A DNA stretch of 64,000 bases, from NCBI GenBank assembly GCA_002189035.1, contig NEEC01000002.1:4983001-5047000 (forward strand), read 5' to 3'. Below the pieces are notes generated by a model. It was not told the origin of the DNA. It saw only the letters and a program-made list of their open reading frames with translations, and did no database searches. The position numbers and the translations under genes were made by a program. Numbering within the stretch: position 1 is the stretch's first letter; each line of letters opens with the position of its first letter. The DNA is from Utricularia gibba. Lineage: Eukaryota; Streptophyta; Magnoliopsida; Lamiales; Lentibulariaceae. Positions 47,601 to 58,158 of this stretch are shown in pieces.

Positions 47601-48296
47601 TCAAGTCTTTTCCTACCTTAATTAATATCCTTCCATATTGTGAGTAACGGTCATGCATGAATACACGCACATAACCAAAAAAATGTGCCACTATATGTTC
47701 AAATGATCGAGTTTTGTGCCACTTATGTTAATAGTTTTTAAAAAGCATGGAAAATGTAGTAGTGCTAACAAATTCGTATCCTTTTCTTAAAAATTTGACC
47801 CGTAACCACAACAAAAATTGATATCTAATTCGTCTAATAATCCGAGCAATTGAAAAAATTTCAAAAACAGATCAGATATGGTTTTCATATTTTAATATCC
47901 AAAAAGACGAGAGGATTCAGAAATTTAAAAGAATTAATTAATCAATTAAAATAGCATTATTTCATCCCTTATTAGTAAAGTATTTTGGAGTATGATATTT
48001 AAATATATATCAATTATTAGTAAAACATGCTTCCTTAAAATCAGAATATTAACCTTAAAAAATAACATAAAAGGGGAAATGAGGCAAAATATCAAAGATG
48101 TATCACCTAGCAAAAGATCAATATCCGTAGTTCTAACCGATTGCGAAACAAAAGTAGAAGGGACATAACATTATCAATGGCCAACTTCATGTGCAACACC
48201 AATATCTTCGACAAATGCCTCCAACTCCTATTTGGTAAACCAAGTAGGAGTCATCTGGTAATGAAACAAAAGTTAGTGACTCATCTAAATATAAAA

Positions 48297-49292
48297 TCAT
48301 TCAATATATGTATGACGTACAAAGTAAGGATATCCCTCTATGTCGAATTGATCCGAAGCACTTTGCACGAACAAGTTTATGTAATAAAGCGCAAACAATC
48401 CGCATTCACTAGCTCCAATTTGAGTGGATACCTGATTTGTAAATGTCAAAAAATCACATTGAGAATTGTAGCAGTAAATCCATACCATTGGTTTGAGTAA
48501 TAGCATCTTCCGGTAGGCATCCTCTGGTTTAGATGGCTTCAACACTGATATAGATTGTTAATGAACCTACAACCACCAGCAAAATGTAATGTTCATGTTC
48601 ATATAACTGCAACTCTAAAAAATTTGCTCAAATCTAAGCTATCACTACCTCCTAATCGTTGACTCATTTAGTGAAATGTTGGACTTCCCCAATGAGTCCA
48701 AAACAATCAAAGAACATTTATTCTTGATACTTGGGTTGCAGAGAATCATCAAATACCAATGACCACTGCACATATGAAGAATGTTGTGATTTTTTAGTAA
48801 CTATGTACCTAAATAAATGGGAAAACTATACAACAGGGATGAAAATGTATTTCTTTCTATTGAACATTTTCATCTTGCGCAGCTTCTTCATAATTGATTC
48901 CACATATTCACCTCGACACCATGCTCCAAAATACAAACACATACAGTTTGCTGCAAGCTTGAGGTATTGATTGTCGAACCTTCCTGTAATATATTTGACA
49001 AAATATGATAATGAAATCCTATTGCAGTAGATCCATCATAAAAAAAAACATTTGGGGTTGAAACTTACTCAAGCAGGTTGGTGAATATCTCATCTTGAAG
49101 TATTCCAAATCTTTCAATACCTATAACATTAGGATACGGTTGGAAATATGTAGCTCTTCTAGTAACTATAGAACTATGGAAAGAAGGGGTTTGTGATGAC
49201 ACAATAATTGGACTGTGTTTTGGAGTATGACAAGTACCAATCTCTTCAGAAGTATGCAGTGAAGATTGACCAACATCTTGTTTGATCTCCAT
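48297..49292 (-). pseudogene. Ulp1-type SUMO/ubiquitin-like cysteine protease carried by the MULE
   Basis: N-terminal frame 49292-49065 starts MEIKQDVGQSSLHTSEEIGT. The catalytic part shows SGHWYLMILCNPSIK (His near 48760), CSLIVLDSLGKSN (Asp), then, after apparent introns, QIGASECGLFALYYINLF (Gln and Cys) with QSASDQFDIEGYPYFV to the end at about 48297. All four residues of the Ulp1 His-Asp-Gln-Cys set are visible. The middle has stops or frame changes that may partly be introns, so intactness is unproven. The layout resembles Kaonashi-type MULEs, which captured Ulp1 genes. Confidence 0.78.
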
Positions 49293-49570
49293 TGTGGTTT
49301 GCTGACCAGTAGACTATGTTTGAGGTGCACTACTACCCTCTTCATTTTCTATAGCATGTGGGATTGAAACATCATATACTTTTGGTTTCCTCCTATTCTT
49401 CTGGGCAAGTGGAGAACTTGTTGATTCTTTGAATGTCACATTCTCTTCTACTACAATTGTATCTCTAAACAAATATTAGATAATAAATTACAACACATTA
49501 TAACAAGAGGATCAGTTGTAATATTAGTTATGTTATTTTAAAAAAATATAATAATAAGATTTTTTAGGAT

Positions 49571-49792
49571 CTACCTAGAAAGTTTTGTTAACTGTTGTGA
49601 TGGAGCATGTGATTTTTCAGGAATTTTGCATCTGCATTTGTTATACCCAATGTCTCTACAATTACTGCACCGCATTATTTTCATCCTCTGTCTTTTTCTT
49701 AACTTAGGAGGTCTACCTCTTCTCTTTCGAAATGGAGTGGCAGCTAAAGGGGGTTTTTCCGCAACTGGCCAATATTTCGAAGAATTAACTGG
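49571..49792 (-). pseudogene. MuDR-type transposase C-terminal zinc knuckle
   Basis: The frame reads SPVNSSKYWPVAEKPPLAAT then RGRPPKLRKRQRMKIMRCSN then CRDIGYNKCRC. The GRPPK stretch followed by CX2CX4HX4C is the usual C-terminus of MuDR transposases. Here the knuckle is CSNCRDIGYNKCRC, with Tyr in place of His. The upstream part is cut by the LTR inserted at 49793. Confidence 0.75.
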
Positions 49793-50300
49793 TGATAGCA
49801 AACAAATTTTCATGTTTTTATAATATGAAAATTATAAGTTTTTAATTATATTTTACTTGTTTATTTTGTATTTTTAAGTATTTTTATATAATTTAGTGAA
49901 TATATGAACTTTGTAGGCAAATGAGCTAAATCCTTTGATTTAGCCCATTTTATGTACTAACGTGCTTTGAATCTAGCATCAACTCCCAAAAATCAGGGGA
50001 GACAACATGATTTTGTGCAAGTATCAGGTTGAAGAAGAAAAGTCAACATAAAAGGAGCAATGAGTACACCGTCGCGGCGGCAGTCTGCATGTCAAGGGTA
50101 GGAGTAGCAGATCTATCAGAGATCGTTCTTGCCTTGAGAAATGAGAGAGGAGAAGATAATTTTGGAGGAGAGAGAATCGCACAGAGGGTGGGGAGTAGCA
50201 GCGACACATAGAGAGTTCCTCCAACACTACGAACACCGATTAGGAGAGGAGAAGAACGAGATTCTCGGGAAGAAGACTCCCATCCTCCAACACTATAAAC
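49793..50300 (+). mobile_element. Truncated LTR of the hairpin family, copy 3
   Basis: It starts TGATAGCAAACAAATTTTC and carries the hairpin ATGAGCTAAATC-CTTT-GATTTAGCCCAT at about 49925-49952, then CAAAAATCAGGGGAGACAACATGAT, in line with copy 1. Similarity ends near 50300, where MuDR sequence begins. The 3' part of the LTR and the adjacent MuDR core have been deleted together. Confidence 0.75.
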
Positions 50301-52219
50301 AAAGTGTCTGACTTTGTAAAAACAATGATTCCTTATGACCTCTCTACATGACTCTTGCTCCTATACTCCATCCCAGCAAACAAGTCAAACTGCCTACTGA
50401 TGCATTGTCTCACAGAGTTATCAATAACTTTTGATTTACTTCCTCTAACATTGTTATTGTTAGTGTATGTGTTCTAGAGATACAATACTTGATAAGCAAA
50501 CAAGTTCTCCAAAACTTGTATCAACAAGTTTAATTGTTGATTTTTTTTGAGTTTAATTGTGATCAAATTTATATCATTGATAAAATACTCTACTTGATAT
50601 ATGTGCTATAGAAATTATGATGAGATCATAATGTGAGATTCTTCAAGCACTCATTATCAAGTTAAAACTCCCTGGTTAGAGTATTTGTGAAATGATTTGT
50701 ATCACAAATACGGATAAGCTGGCATACATTAAGTTCCCTAAACAGTTTGGGCAATGGTTCTCACAATTGATGTAATGAGATTACTAGAACCTATGTGTGG
50801 GTGTCGATTAGAAAATCGATTCACTGGATGACTCATCTTTGAGAGGCTACTATGGGAAGCTAACCAAGTGTCAGTAGCAAAATCTCGAATATGATAGCCG
50901 TGCAAGTAAGCTTAGACTTGAGGTCAACAAAGTTATCTTGATCCTAAGTTCACATTTTCGCTTATTACTAATGGGAGACTAACCATGGCTTGCCTAGTAT
51001 GGATGAATAGGGATGTGAATCCTTAAGGTTGGAGATAGTTGATTGATCAATAAAAGATTCATCACTCATGTTAGCGATGAGATCATATCTCAAGTAATTG
51101 CATCAAAGCCTAACAGTAAGTCCTGGCCCTGGGTAATGACACTCAAATTGTTTGAGTAGGTCATTTTGTGTTAGTGCTTGAATGCAATTATAAGTTCGAT
51201 ACATCAGAAAGACACACACCCATGTTTTGGTATCGAATGAGATATAAGTTTGATGAAAGCTGTTCATTGCATGATAGCTGGTCATGGAAAGACTCAATCA
51301 GTTCACATGATTATTCTTTAATCTTGGGGATCATGATATGTTGCTAGACATCACTCATGATCGATAATGATGAATTTGATTAATTAAGAGTTAATTAATA
51401 AATCTATTATTACGGCCTTGATTGAATAAGCCTATAGGGTCACACACAATAGTGGAGTCGCTCATCGATATAAAATAGAATGACACAATTACATGAGATG
51501 TAATTGGTAAAGTGGATAAATTAAATAGAGAGCTATTTTGAGATTAATATTGATTAAACTCAAAAAAAAAGATCTCATATAGATATGATTTGATATGTCA
51601 CAAAATATCTATCGAAAAAATTTAGATCTTGAGATCTGCTCCAAAGGTCTTCGTGCTCTTTGAGACTGATCCACAAGGAGGCGTTTTTCTCTACTAGCAC
51701 CTAAGAAATTCGACCAGCATTCAAGAGCCTTGAAAAGGTTATCGACGGAGTGCTCCACGTGTGAATACCATAGAGGCCGTCTACTATTGGCGATTGGTGA
51801 ACAACAGAGTCATCTGATAGGTATTTTGAACATACCTTCGTCTAATGTATACCGTATTCCAAGATCTGCGTTTGTGGTTTATCAAAAATTTTAAATTCCG
51901 CTGCTTTTGAGACATACGATGTCACGAGAAACCAACAGTTATTATTCTTTGAACTAGTTGTGTGTGAGGTATGTTTTGATGTGAAATACTCATCATTGAT
52001 GTCCTCTTGTAAGTGAACACATGTATATGTAGTATTCTCATTGGGTATGCCATACTTTGGTTCTCCAACATGAATAAATGCACTTGTAATAAGCACGGCA
52101 GCATATGTGGGGCTGATCTATGATTCATTTTTTTCCTCCACCACAATGTCGTAATCAAAGTCAAATAAACTCCCCTCTTGGGAGTCATCACTGCTAAAAG
52201 AAGTCTCAGTATTGCTCAT
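50301..52219 (-). pseudogene. MuDR-type transposase N-terminal region, split by a solo LTR
   Basis: The minus-strand frame starts MSNTETSFSSDDSQEGSLFD (52219), has a TAG about 34 codons later, then runs ISPTYAAVLITSAFIHVGEP to TSSKNNN. It is cut at 51938 by the solo LTR and, with the LTR and one GTTAT removed, continues in frame as VRGSKSKVIDNSVRQCISRQ, FDLFAGMEYRSKSHVER, stop, GIIVFTKSDTLF. The GMEYRSKSHVE segment resembles the start of the MuDR domain. The catalytic core is missing. Confidence 0.62.
50458..51937 (+). mobile_element. Solo LTR (1480 bp) inside the MULE
   Basis: It starts TGTTAGTGTATGTGTTCTAG and ends GAGAAACCAACA. GTTAT is duplicated at 50453-50457 and 51938-51942. The 3' region has TTTTAAATTCCGCTGCTTTTG, a block often found before the end of plant copia LTRs (class inferred). 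No internal domain or second LTR exists in the window. Confidence 0.9.
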
Positions 52220-53284
52220 TGTTGCTACAATGCATTCATCAAACTATACATCAACAAATCAAAAAAATCCATCTTATCATTTAAAAATACCATGGTGATT
52301 AACAAAAATATCCATCCATAATGAAGTCAGATCAGACTACACTACATGGAATGCATACAGAATTTCTTCCTAATTCAATGGATCTGATAAAATGCTAAAA
52401 ATACAATCAACCATGGTAAAGAACATATTTTTAAAAGAAAAAATGGTAAAGAAAAACCAAGTTATCATGTCATCATAGTGTGAGGAATGAGATCTAATGT
52501 TTGTACCAGATTGATTTTTTAATTCTTGAATAAGAAGCTCTGCAGTTCATTGTTGTTGTCTCAAAAGTATCATTTGCTGCCCCTATTTGATTAATTGCAG
52601 TGTTAGTATGGTGCCTTTTCTAGAAAATAACAAAAGAAACATGTAAAACCTATGCATAGGGGCCGCAATTTTTGCAAAGAAGAAGCTTGGACCGAAACTA
52701 TATCCAATGCAATGCCTACAACATGAACATAAAAGCCTTAACAAATGATTTTCAAAAAATTTCTGAAAAAATGTGTAGACTTCTCCATAAATGACAACAT
52801 TGTCACCAAAACACACAAAATTACTTGTTTTTCAGTTCTATCAGATTGGGAAAAAATGGAACCCAGAAATGAATTCATATTTTTTTTTTTTTTTTGAAGA
52901 AGCTAGCATCCCTGTTCGAGAAGAAATATAACCCAAAAAAATGTCAAAAATGGAAGCTCTAGACTTGTGGAATCCGAAGTAAAGAATGGAAAAACGAACT
53001 TAAAAATTGTCGGGAATCAGAATGATTGATCATTTAAGAATGAGCTAAATTGTAGCACTTAGAGACGTCAATTGACAAAACCCTTTCTCACAAATCTCGC
53101 TAGATGGTCTACTAAGAGAGGAAACTCGATTAGAAGGAGGGGGAATTTCGATTGGAAACAATACGAGACATAAAAATGAGAATGTTAATAAACTAGGGAT
53201 TTTAGCAAGTCTATGAAAAGGGTAAGTTTTCCTCCTTTTCCCTTCACACGTGCCAAAAAAACAAAAATTAAACCAAAAAACACT
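52220..53284. other. MULE 5' non-coding region
   Basis: This lies between the MuDR N-terminal ORF and the right terminal repeat of the element. It is AT rich, with a T run near 52881-52895 and no supported ORF. It is probably the promoter and 5' UTR side of the element. Confidence 0.5.
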
Positions 53285-53397
53285 TACATTTTCAACAAAA
53301 CAATGAATTTAGTGGCAAGTTCACTAATTTTGATAATATAGAGGCACATTGGCTAATATTACTTAATGTTGGGTGGCACATTCTCAAATTTTTCTCC
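53285..53397 (-). repeat. Right terminal inverted repeat of the MULE
   Basis: The reverse complement starts GGAGAAAAATTTGAGAATG. It pairs with 47486-~47600 and is followed by the 9 bp target duplication at 53398-53406. Confidence 0.9.
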
Positions 53398-53406
53398 ATT
53401 TATAAT

Positions 53407-54730
53407 AGACCTTCAAATTATTGTCTTATATTTTGCTTCACATCTTTCATATGATATTAAAACAATTTCTTTCTTTTTTTCTTTCTTTAAAATTCATTGA
53501 TCACTTTTTTTTCTCTCTCAAAAAAAATGTCAAAAACTTTGTTCTTCTTCTCATTCAACTTTATTTCAGCATAATTGATAGTAGTATAACTATTAAAGGC
53601 AGCGATAATGATAATGATACACATAAGACTAGTATTTTTTTAACAATTTTATTTGCATCAATCATTGGCTTAAGAACATGATAGAATTAAAAAAAATTAA
53701 GGGACTATGATTCAATTAACATGTTTATAAGGAACATAACATTGAATTCATCCTTTTTAAAATGGATCAAATAAAGTAAAATTGAACCCATATTCTCCTA
53801 CATATTTTTTTATCAACCCATGATTTCTATTTGAATTTTTTCTTTGAATTAGTCCTTTTTTTAGCTATATAAGAAGAGCATTACTTTAAATGATGGATAA
53901 CTCTTGATGAAATATATTTCGAATGCTATGTTTTTTCTTTGAGTTTCTTGAAGAATATTAGATCTATAAAATGTTACTTATAATGCCTAGTATAATTCAT
54001 CAATATCATATTCTTTTGCAAGACTAATGTCATAAAAGATAGATTGGGTTGCAAGAATAATGATCCATTGAGAGTCATCTTTTTCTAGTGAATGACAAGA
54101 GGGGTTGTGAATCGTAGATGATCAAAGGAAGTTACTCTCCCAATGGCTACGATATACTATGAAGAAATATTCTACTCAAATTTCAAAAAAATCTACTTAA
54201 TATATTTGTGAGTTGTATATATAAAGAAGAATTCTAACCTATAAAAGAAAGAAGTTAGATACGCTTTATGGGCAAAAAATCAAAATCTCAGTGATTCCAC
54301 ATTTGATTGTAACCGTTCACAAATACAGTAGCATATGGGTTTGGCAATCACTTTGTATCGAGAATAATTTCTGAATTCGAGTTTGCTGGTTTATTTCTGC
54401 ACTTCCTTAGGCTTCTTTGGTTCATCATGAAGTAATGTGTACGGTACATGGACTTGTACTGCCAAAAAATGTTCTATAGGGATGCAGTTTCATGAGGAAT
54501 TTGTTCCAGAGGACCAACCCCTTAATCTTGTAAGCTCTAACTACATTCAAAGAATCATCATCACCCATGACATTCAAATCTGGAAGTCTGGTGTGTAAGC
54601 CCCATGAGTCTCAGCAGCCAGGAGCTGAGGAAGGATAGAAGAATAGCTTCCATGCGTGGCAGATTGCAATACTGAGCTACGGGCAACTCTCTTGCTCAGT
54701 GTCTCAATTGGGTTCTCTTCTTCAGTCTGA
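53407..54730. other. AT-rich intergenic DNA and PRORP 3' flank
   Basis: 53407-54290 is AT rich with no recognised element. The last ~350 bp are GC-moderate and probably carry the 3' UTR of PRORP. No terminator or poly(A) site can be placed precisely. Confidence 0.45.
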
Positions 54731-57423
54731 TCACCTCTTTGAAGGTTGTTCCCTATCAGGCAGCAAGTTAAATTCGATCAAACAACGCCCAGTTTTTGTG
54801 AAGCATGTGGTGTGTTTTTCACCTTTTGCTGCGGTAGGCCGAGTAATGCAGAGCCATATCCTTTCATCCTCTCTCTCAAGTTCTGATGCAATGGGAATGT
54901 GCCAGTGGCCTTGAGCAGATTCCTGGATATTTGTGTGAATTTCCAAGTTCAGCAGACTATTGCAAAATGGTCAATAAAATGCTCGTAATGTGTTCATAAT
55001 ACTGATACTATCCTATTAATTCAATCGGGGCAAGAAAACAAGAATAGTGCAGTTCATAAAACGATTCATGCTTTACATCAAGTTGGTTTGGCTCCAAAAT
55101 AAAGTCACAAATGAGGAACAAGAAGCTTAATGAATGCTGAATGCACTACCTGTATGACAATAGAATATGGAGGTGGCATATGGAATACCGGCCCTGTGTC
55201 ATCAAAGCTAAAATGAACCTACAACAGGAAGCCATCCTCCATTAAGAACTTGACCTTGGAGCAAGCATGTATATGAAGATTACCAGAGAGGTCATCCATT
55301 ATCTGCACTTACTTGATGCCTTTCCTTCCATTTTGGGAAGAAGTCATCCCCCAATAGTTGGAAAAGATGGTCCCTCATCTCATCATTTGTTACAATTAAG
55401 CATCTCATTTTTATGGCTGCATACAACCAGTACCTGAAAGGAGGCTTGTTTCTGTGCATTGGATAAGGAACTTACATACTATTCATCAGGGAGTCCTCAC
55501 CAATCATCATTTGATCCACTGGGTGTTGCGTAGATAGCATCAGCATTTCTCCACTTCTCTATCAAGGATTTGTTGAAAGGATGATCCATCTTCCCACCGC
55601 TAATACGCCTGTGGTGCAAAACAAGCAATGGCCATTTTCTCGAGGGAAGCATCTGACGAATGCCATTGACAACTGCATGAACCTGATTATTGATAGAATA
55701 TAGAGTTTGAGAAGAGGTTGATGCCCGAACAAAAAATGTGTAGATCCGTTATGTATCACTCACTTTAGATGGTTTGAATTTTCGATGGTTGTTTAGGCCA
55801 ACATTTGCAGCATCTACCACAGCCTCAAAAGGCCCATAATATTCAAGCCATTTCTGCAATCACTCATTTTCATCAGGGCACAACATTGGCCAGGCAAGAA
55901 AAACAAAGTTAACCTACTTGAAACTTCTGAAAGCTTGAATTCCTCTCCTTCCTTGAAGCAATAGAGGCCACAGAATCCGCAAATTTTTCAGTTTCCACCG
56001 GATCAAGGTCAATGCTAACCAACTTCTCACCACAAGCATTGCAAAATCCAGCTGAACTGACAGAAGATCGGCAGACAATCCATTTTCCTTTCCCCAACCA
56101 ACCTTTTCCATGCCATCCTCCTCCATTTGACCTTGGCTCGACTATAAGTTCTGGATCCCACTTTCTTTTACCAACTCTGGAAGCTAGTTTGCTATGAAAC
56201 CAACCCTCTATCAAATCTGCTGTTGTTGGTGAAACTTTTCTCACACTTTCCCTTAGTTTCTGCAAAATGTAGTAAACCTTGTCACTCTTTCCTGCTTCTA
56301 TGCTAACTTTTAGAAGAGCTTGTAGTTCGGGCTCCTCTGGTTTCACACCATGCTCGATCATGTGATTCTCCACCTTAAACGCACTCACAACATCCCCATT
56401 ACTGCAGAAAGTGGCAAGAGCAGGACTATAGGATCTTAGTCTAGGATCTATACCACATGCCTTCATTTTCTTTACTATTTCAAATGCTAGATCACCATCA
56501 CCAACGGCCATAGCCATTCTAGCTGCCGAGGTATATATCGCTTCATTCATTGGAATGTTTTCCAAGAGCATTTCGTTGTATATCTCCAATCCCTTCTCAA
56601 TTGCAATTCTCTTCATGTCTTCATTAACCTGAATCTCACCCCTCTTTTCTCCATCGCTATTCTTCTTTATGTGTGCAACCAATCCATCTAATGTGTCCGG
56701 AAAAGTCTCCACGCACCCGTCATCAGTTTCTCCACTACGAAACAGAGCAACATATTCAATTTTCTCAACTGGTTTCAAACTCTGGTTCCCACTCTTTCCA
56801 GGCTTTACGGTTCCAGCAGCTGCAGAAGAACAAAGATACAAAAGAACACCGAAATGGTACTGATTCATCTCAACCCCTTCCGTCTTTGCTAAATCATAAA
56901 GCCTAATAGCACCCATGAAATCACCGGTTTTCGAGCACAAATCCAACCCAGCCCTCAGAGTATCCCCTCCCGGTGAATTAATTTCCCCATTCTTCTTCTT
57001 CTTCTTCTTCCTCTTCCTATTTTCCCTCTGTTCAGAACTATCATCCTTAACAACTCTCTTTTCTCTTTTCACCCTCCCATTAAGCTCCGTAGCAGACAGC
57101 AAGGCTTTATCCTCGGAATCAGAATCACGCTGATTCGTGCCATGAGGTTTCCGGGTCTCGGGAAGAAAACCCACATCATCACTAGCACTGGTAGCAGCAG
57201 TAAGAGTGCTGCTTGCTGAAAGCTGCAGCGTTGTGGCTTGAGGAGCAATGCGTCTTCCACTTCTGCGCGTGCTGCTGGGAAAAGGGGGGAACGAGAGAGA
57301 ATCGAGAGAGGGGTGATAAGCAGAGTGGGTGAAACAGCAAAGCGTGATGATTCGGAGCTGGAGCTGGTGAGCTCCTCGCATGAGTTTCGGAGTCCAGAGA
57401 AACGAAGACAAGACAGTATCCAT
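54731..57423 (-). CDS. PRORP1: Protein-only RNase P (PRORP family), organelle-type
   Basis: PRORP cleaves the 5' leader of precursor tRNAs without RNA. Six exons splice in frame: 57423-55918, 55853-55764, 55682-55501, 55433-55313, 55218-55150 and 54922-54731, giving 719 residues. The N-terminus is rich in Ser/Thr/Leu with little acid, fitting a mitochondrial/plastid targeting peptide, followed by a lysine run encoded by CTT/TTC repeats. PPR motifs occupy about 150-430 (GLDLCSKTGDFMGAIRLYDL, MNEAIYTSAARMAMAVGDGD). CX2C zinc ligands are at 461 and 464 (FCNACGEK), with the partners in WHIPI and WLCITR near the end. NYN nuclease aspartates are at 516 (VVDAAN), 591-592 (SNDD) and 610 (TNDEMRDH). 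An insert of roughly 60 residues separates two PPRs. The choice of paralogue (1 rather than 2/3) rests on the targeting extension. Confidence 0.94.
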
Positions 57424-58158
57424 TCTCCATGTTTATGCCATCGCCATTCTCAGCGTTTTCGCTACAAGCTTATCCTGTCAAATCCTACGTGTAATTTTCC
57501 CTCATTTTTCAATTTTGTTTAAATTTTCAGCTTCATTCTTTTTCTTAAAAAAAAAACAATTAACATATGCGAAAATAGCAATGTCCCCGAAACGCGACAC
57601 TCGTCTCCATGGCTGGTGTCGTGTTCCACTCAATTCCACGGATTCCTTCACATAACTGTAGCCTGCAGACAGATGTTACTTCGGGTACGGCTTCACGGAA
57701 ATAGAAGACGGTGAGATAAAGAGTTCCTTTTGATTGCAATCTTGGAACCTTTGTTCGTTTTTTAATGTTGGGTGGTCGGTGAATCGGCGGGAGATCGTGA
57801 TTTTGGGTAAAGTTGCCCTTTTAGGACTTTCTTAGTCGGGGCCAGTTGCGTTCTTCCCCTGTTTTACCTTCAAGTACGTACGACAATTTTCTTGAACCAT
57901 CAGGAACTGCTAAGCCAAGTAGGGGAAGGTGTTGGGATAAGGTGCTCGTTTTCTTCATTATTTTAATGTTTGACATGTTGAAAGAATTTCAGCACGGGTG
58001 CCACCTGTTGCACTTTGCAATCTTTTTATGAAAATTGCAGACTCGCATGCATATTTACTAAGAAACTGGAGCTTTTTTGTGTTTATTAGAGTCTCTGCCA
58101 CCGATAAATCTTGAATGTGTATGTGGAAGTTGTCCCAGAGGTGAGATCGGAGTAGGCT
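57424..58158. promoter_or_regulatory. Shared upstream region of PRORP and the sugar porter
   Basis: The two starts are 735 bp apart and divergent. The stretch is GC-moderate, has a poly(A) run near 57547-57558, and probably contains both promoters and 5' leaders. No TATA box or other element could be placed with confidence. An unspliced 5' UTR intron of the sugar porter may also lie here. Confidence 0.45.

Larger units (their letters stand above)
47486..53397 (-). mobile_element. Mutator-like element (MULE) with long TIRs carrying a Ulp1 protease
   Basis: The left terminus (47486-~47600) and the reverse complement of the right terminus (~53285-53397) match over about 110 bp, both with AAAAATTTGAGAATGTG, CACCCAACAYTAAGTAATAT and TTAGCCAATGTGCC in order. 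The 9 bp ATTTATAAT is duplicated exactly at 47477-47485 and 53398-53406. Inside, on the minus strand from right to left, are a MuDR N-terminal ORF, a MuDR C-terminal zinc knuckle and a Ulp1-like protease. Two LTR insertions (49793-~50300 and 50458-51937) break the element and most of the MuDR catalytic core is gone. Confidence 0.93.
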
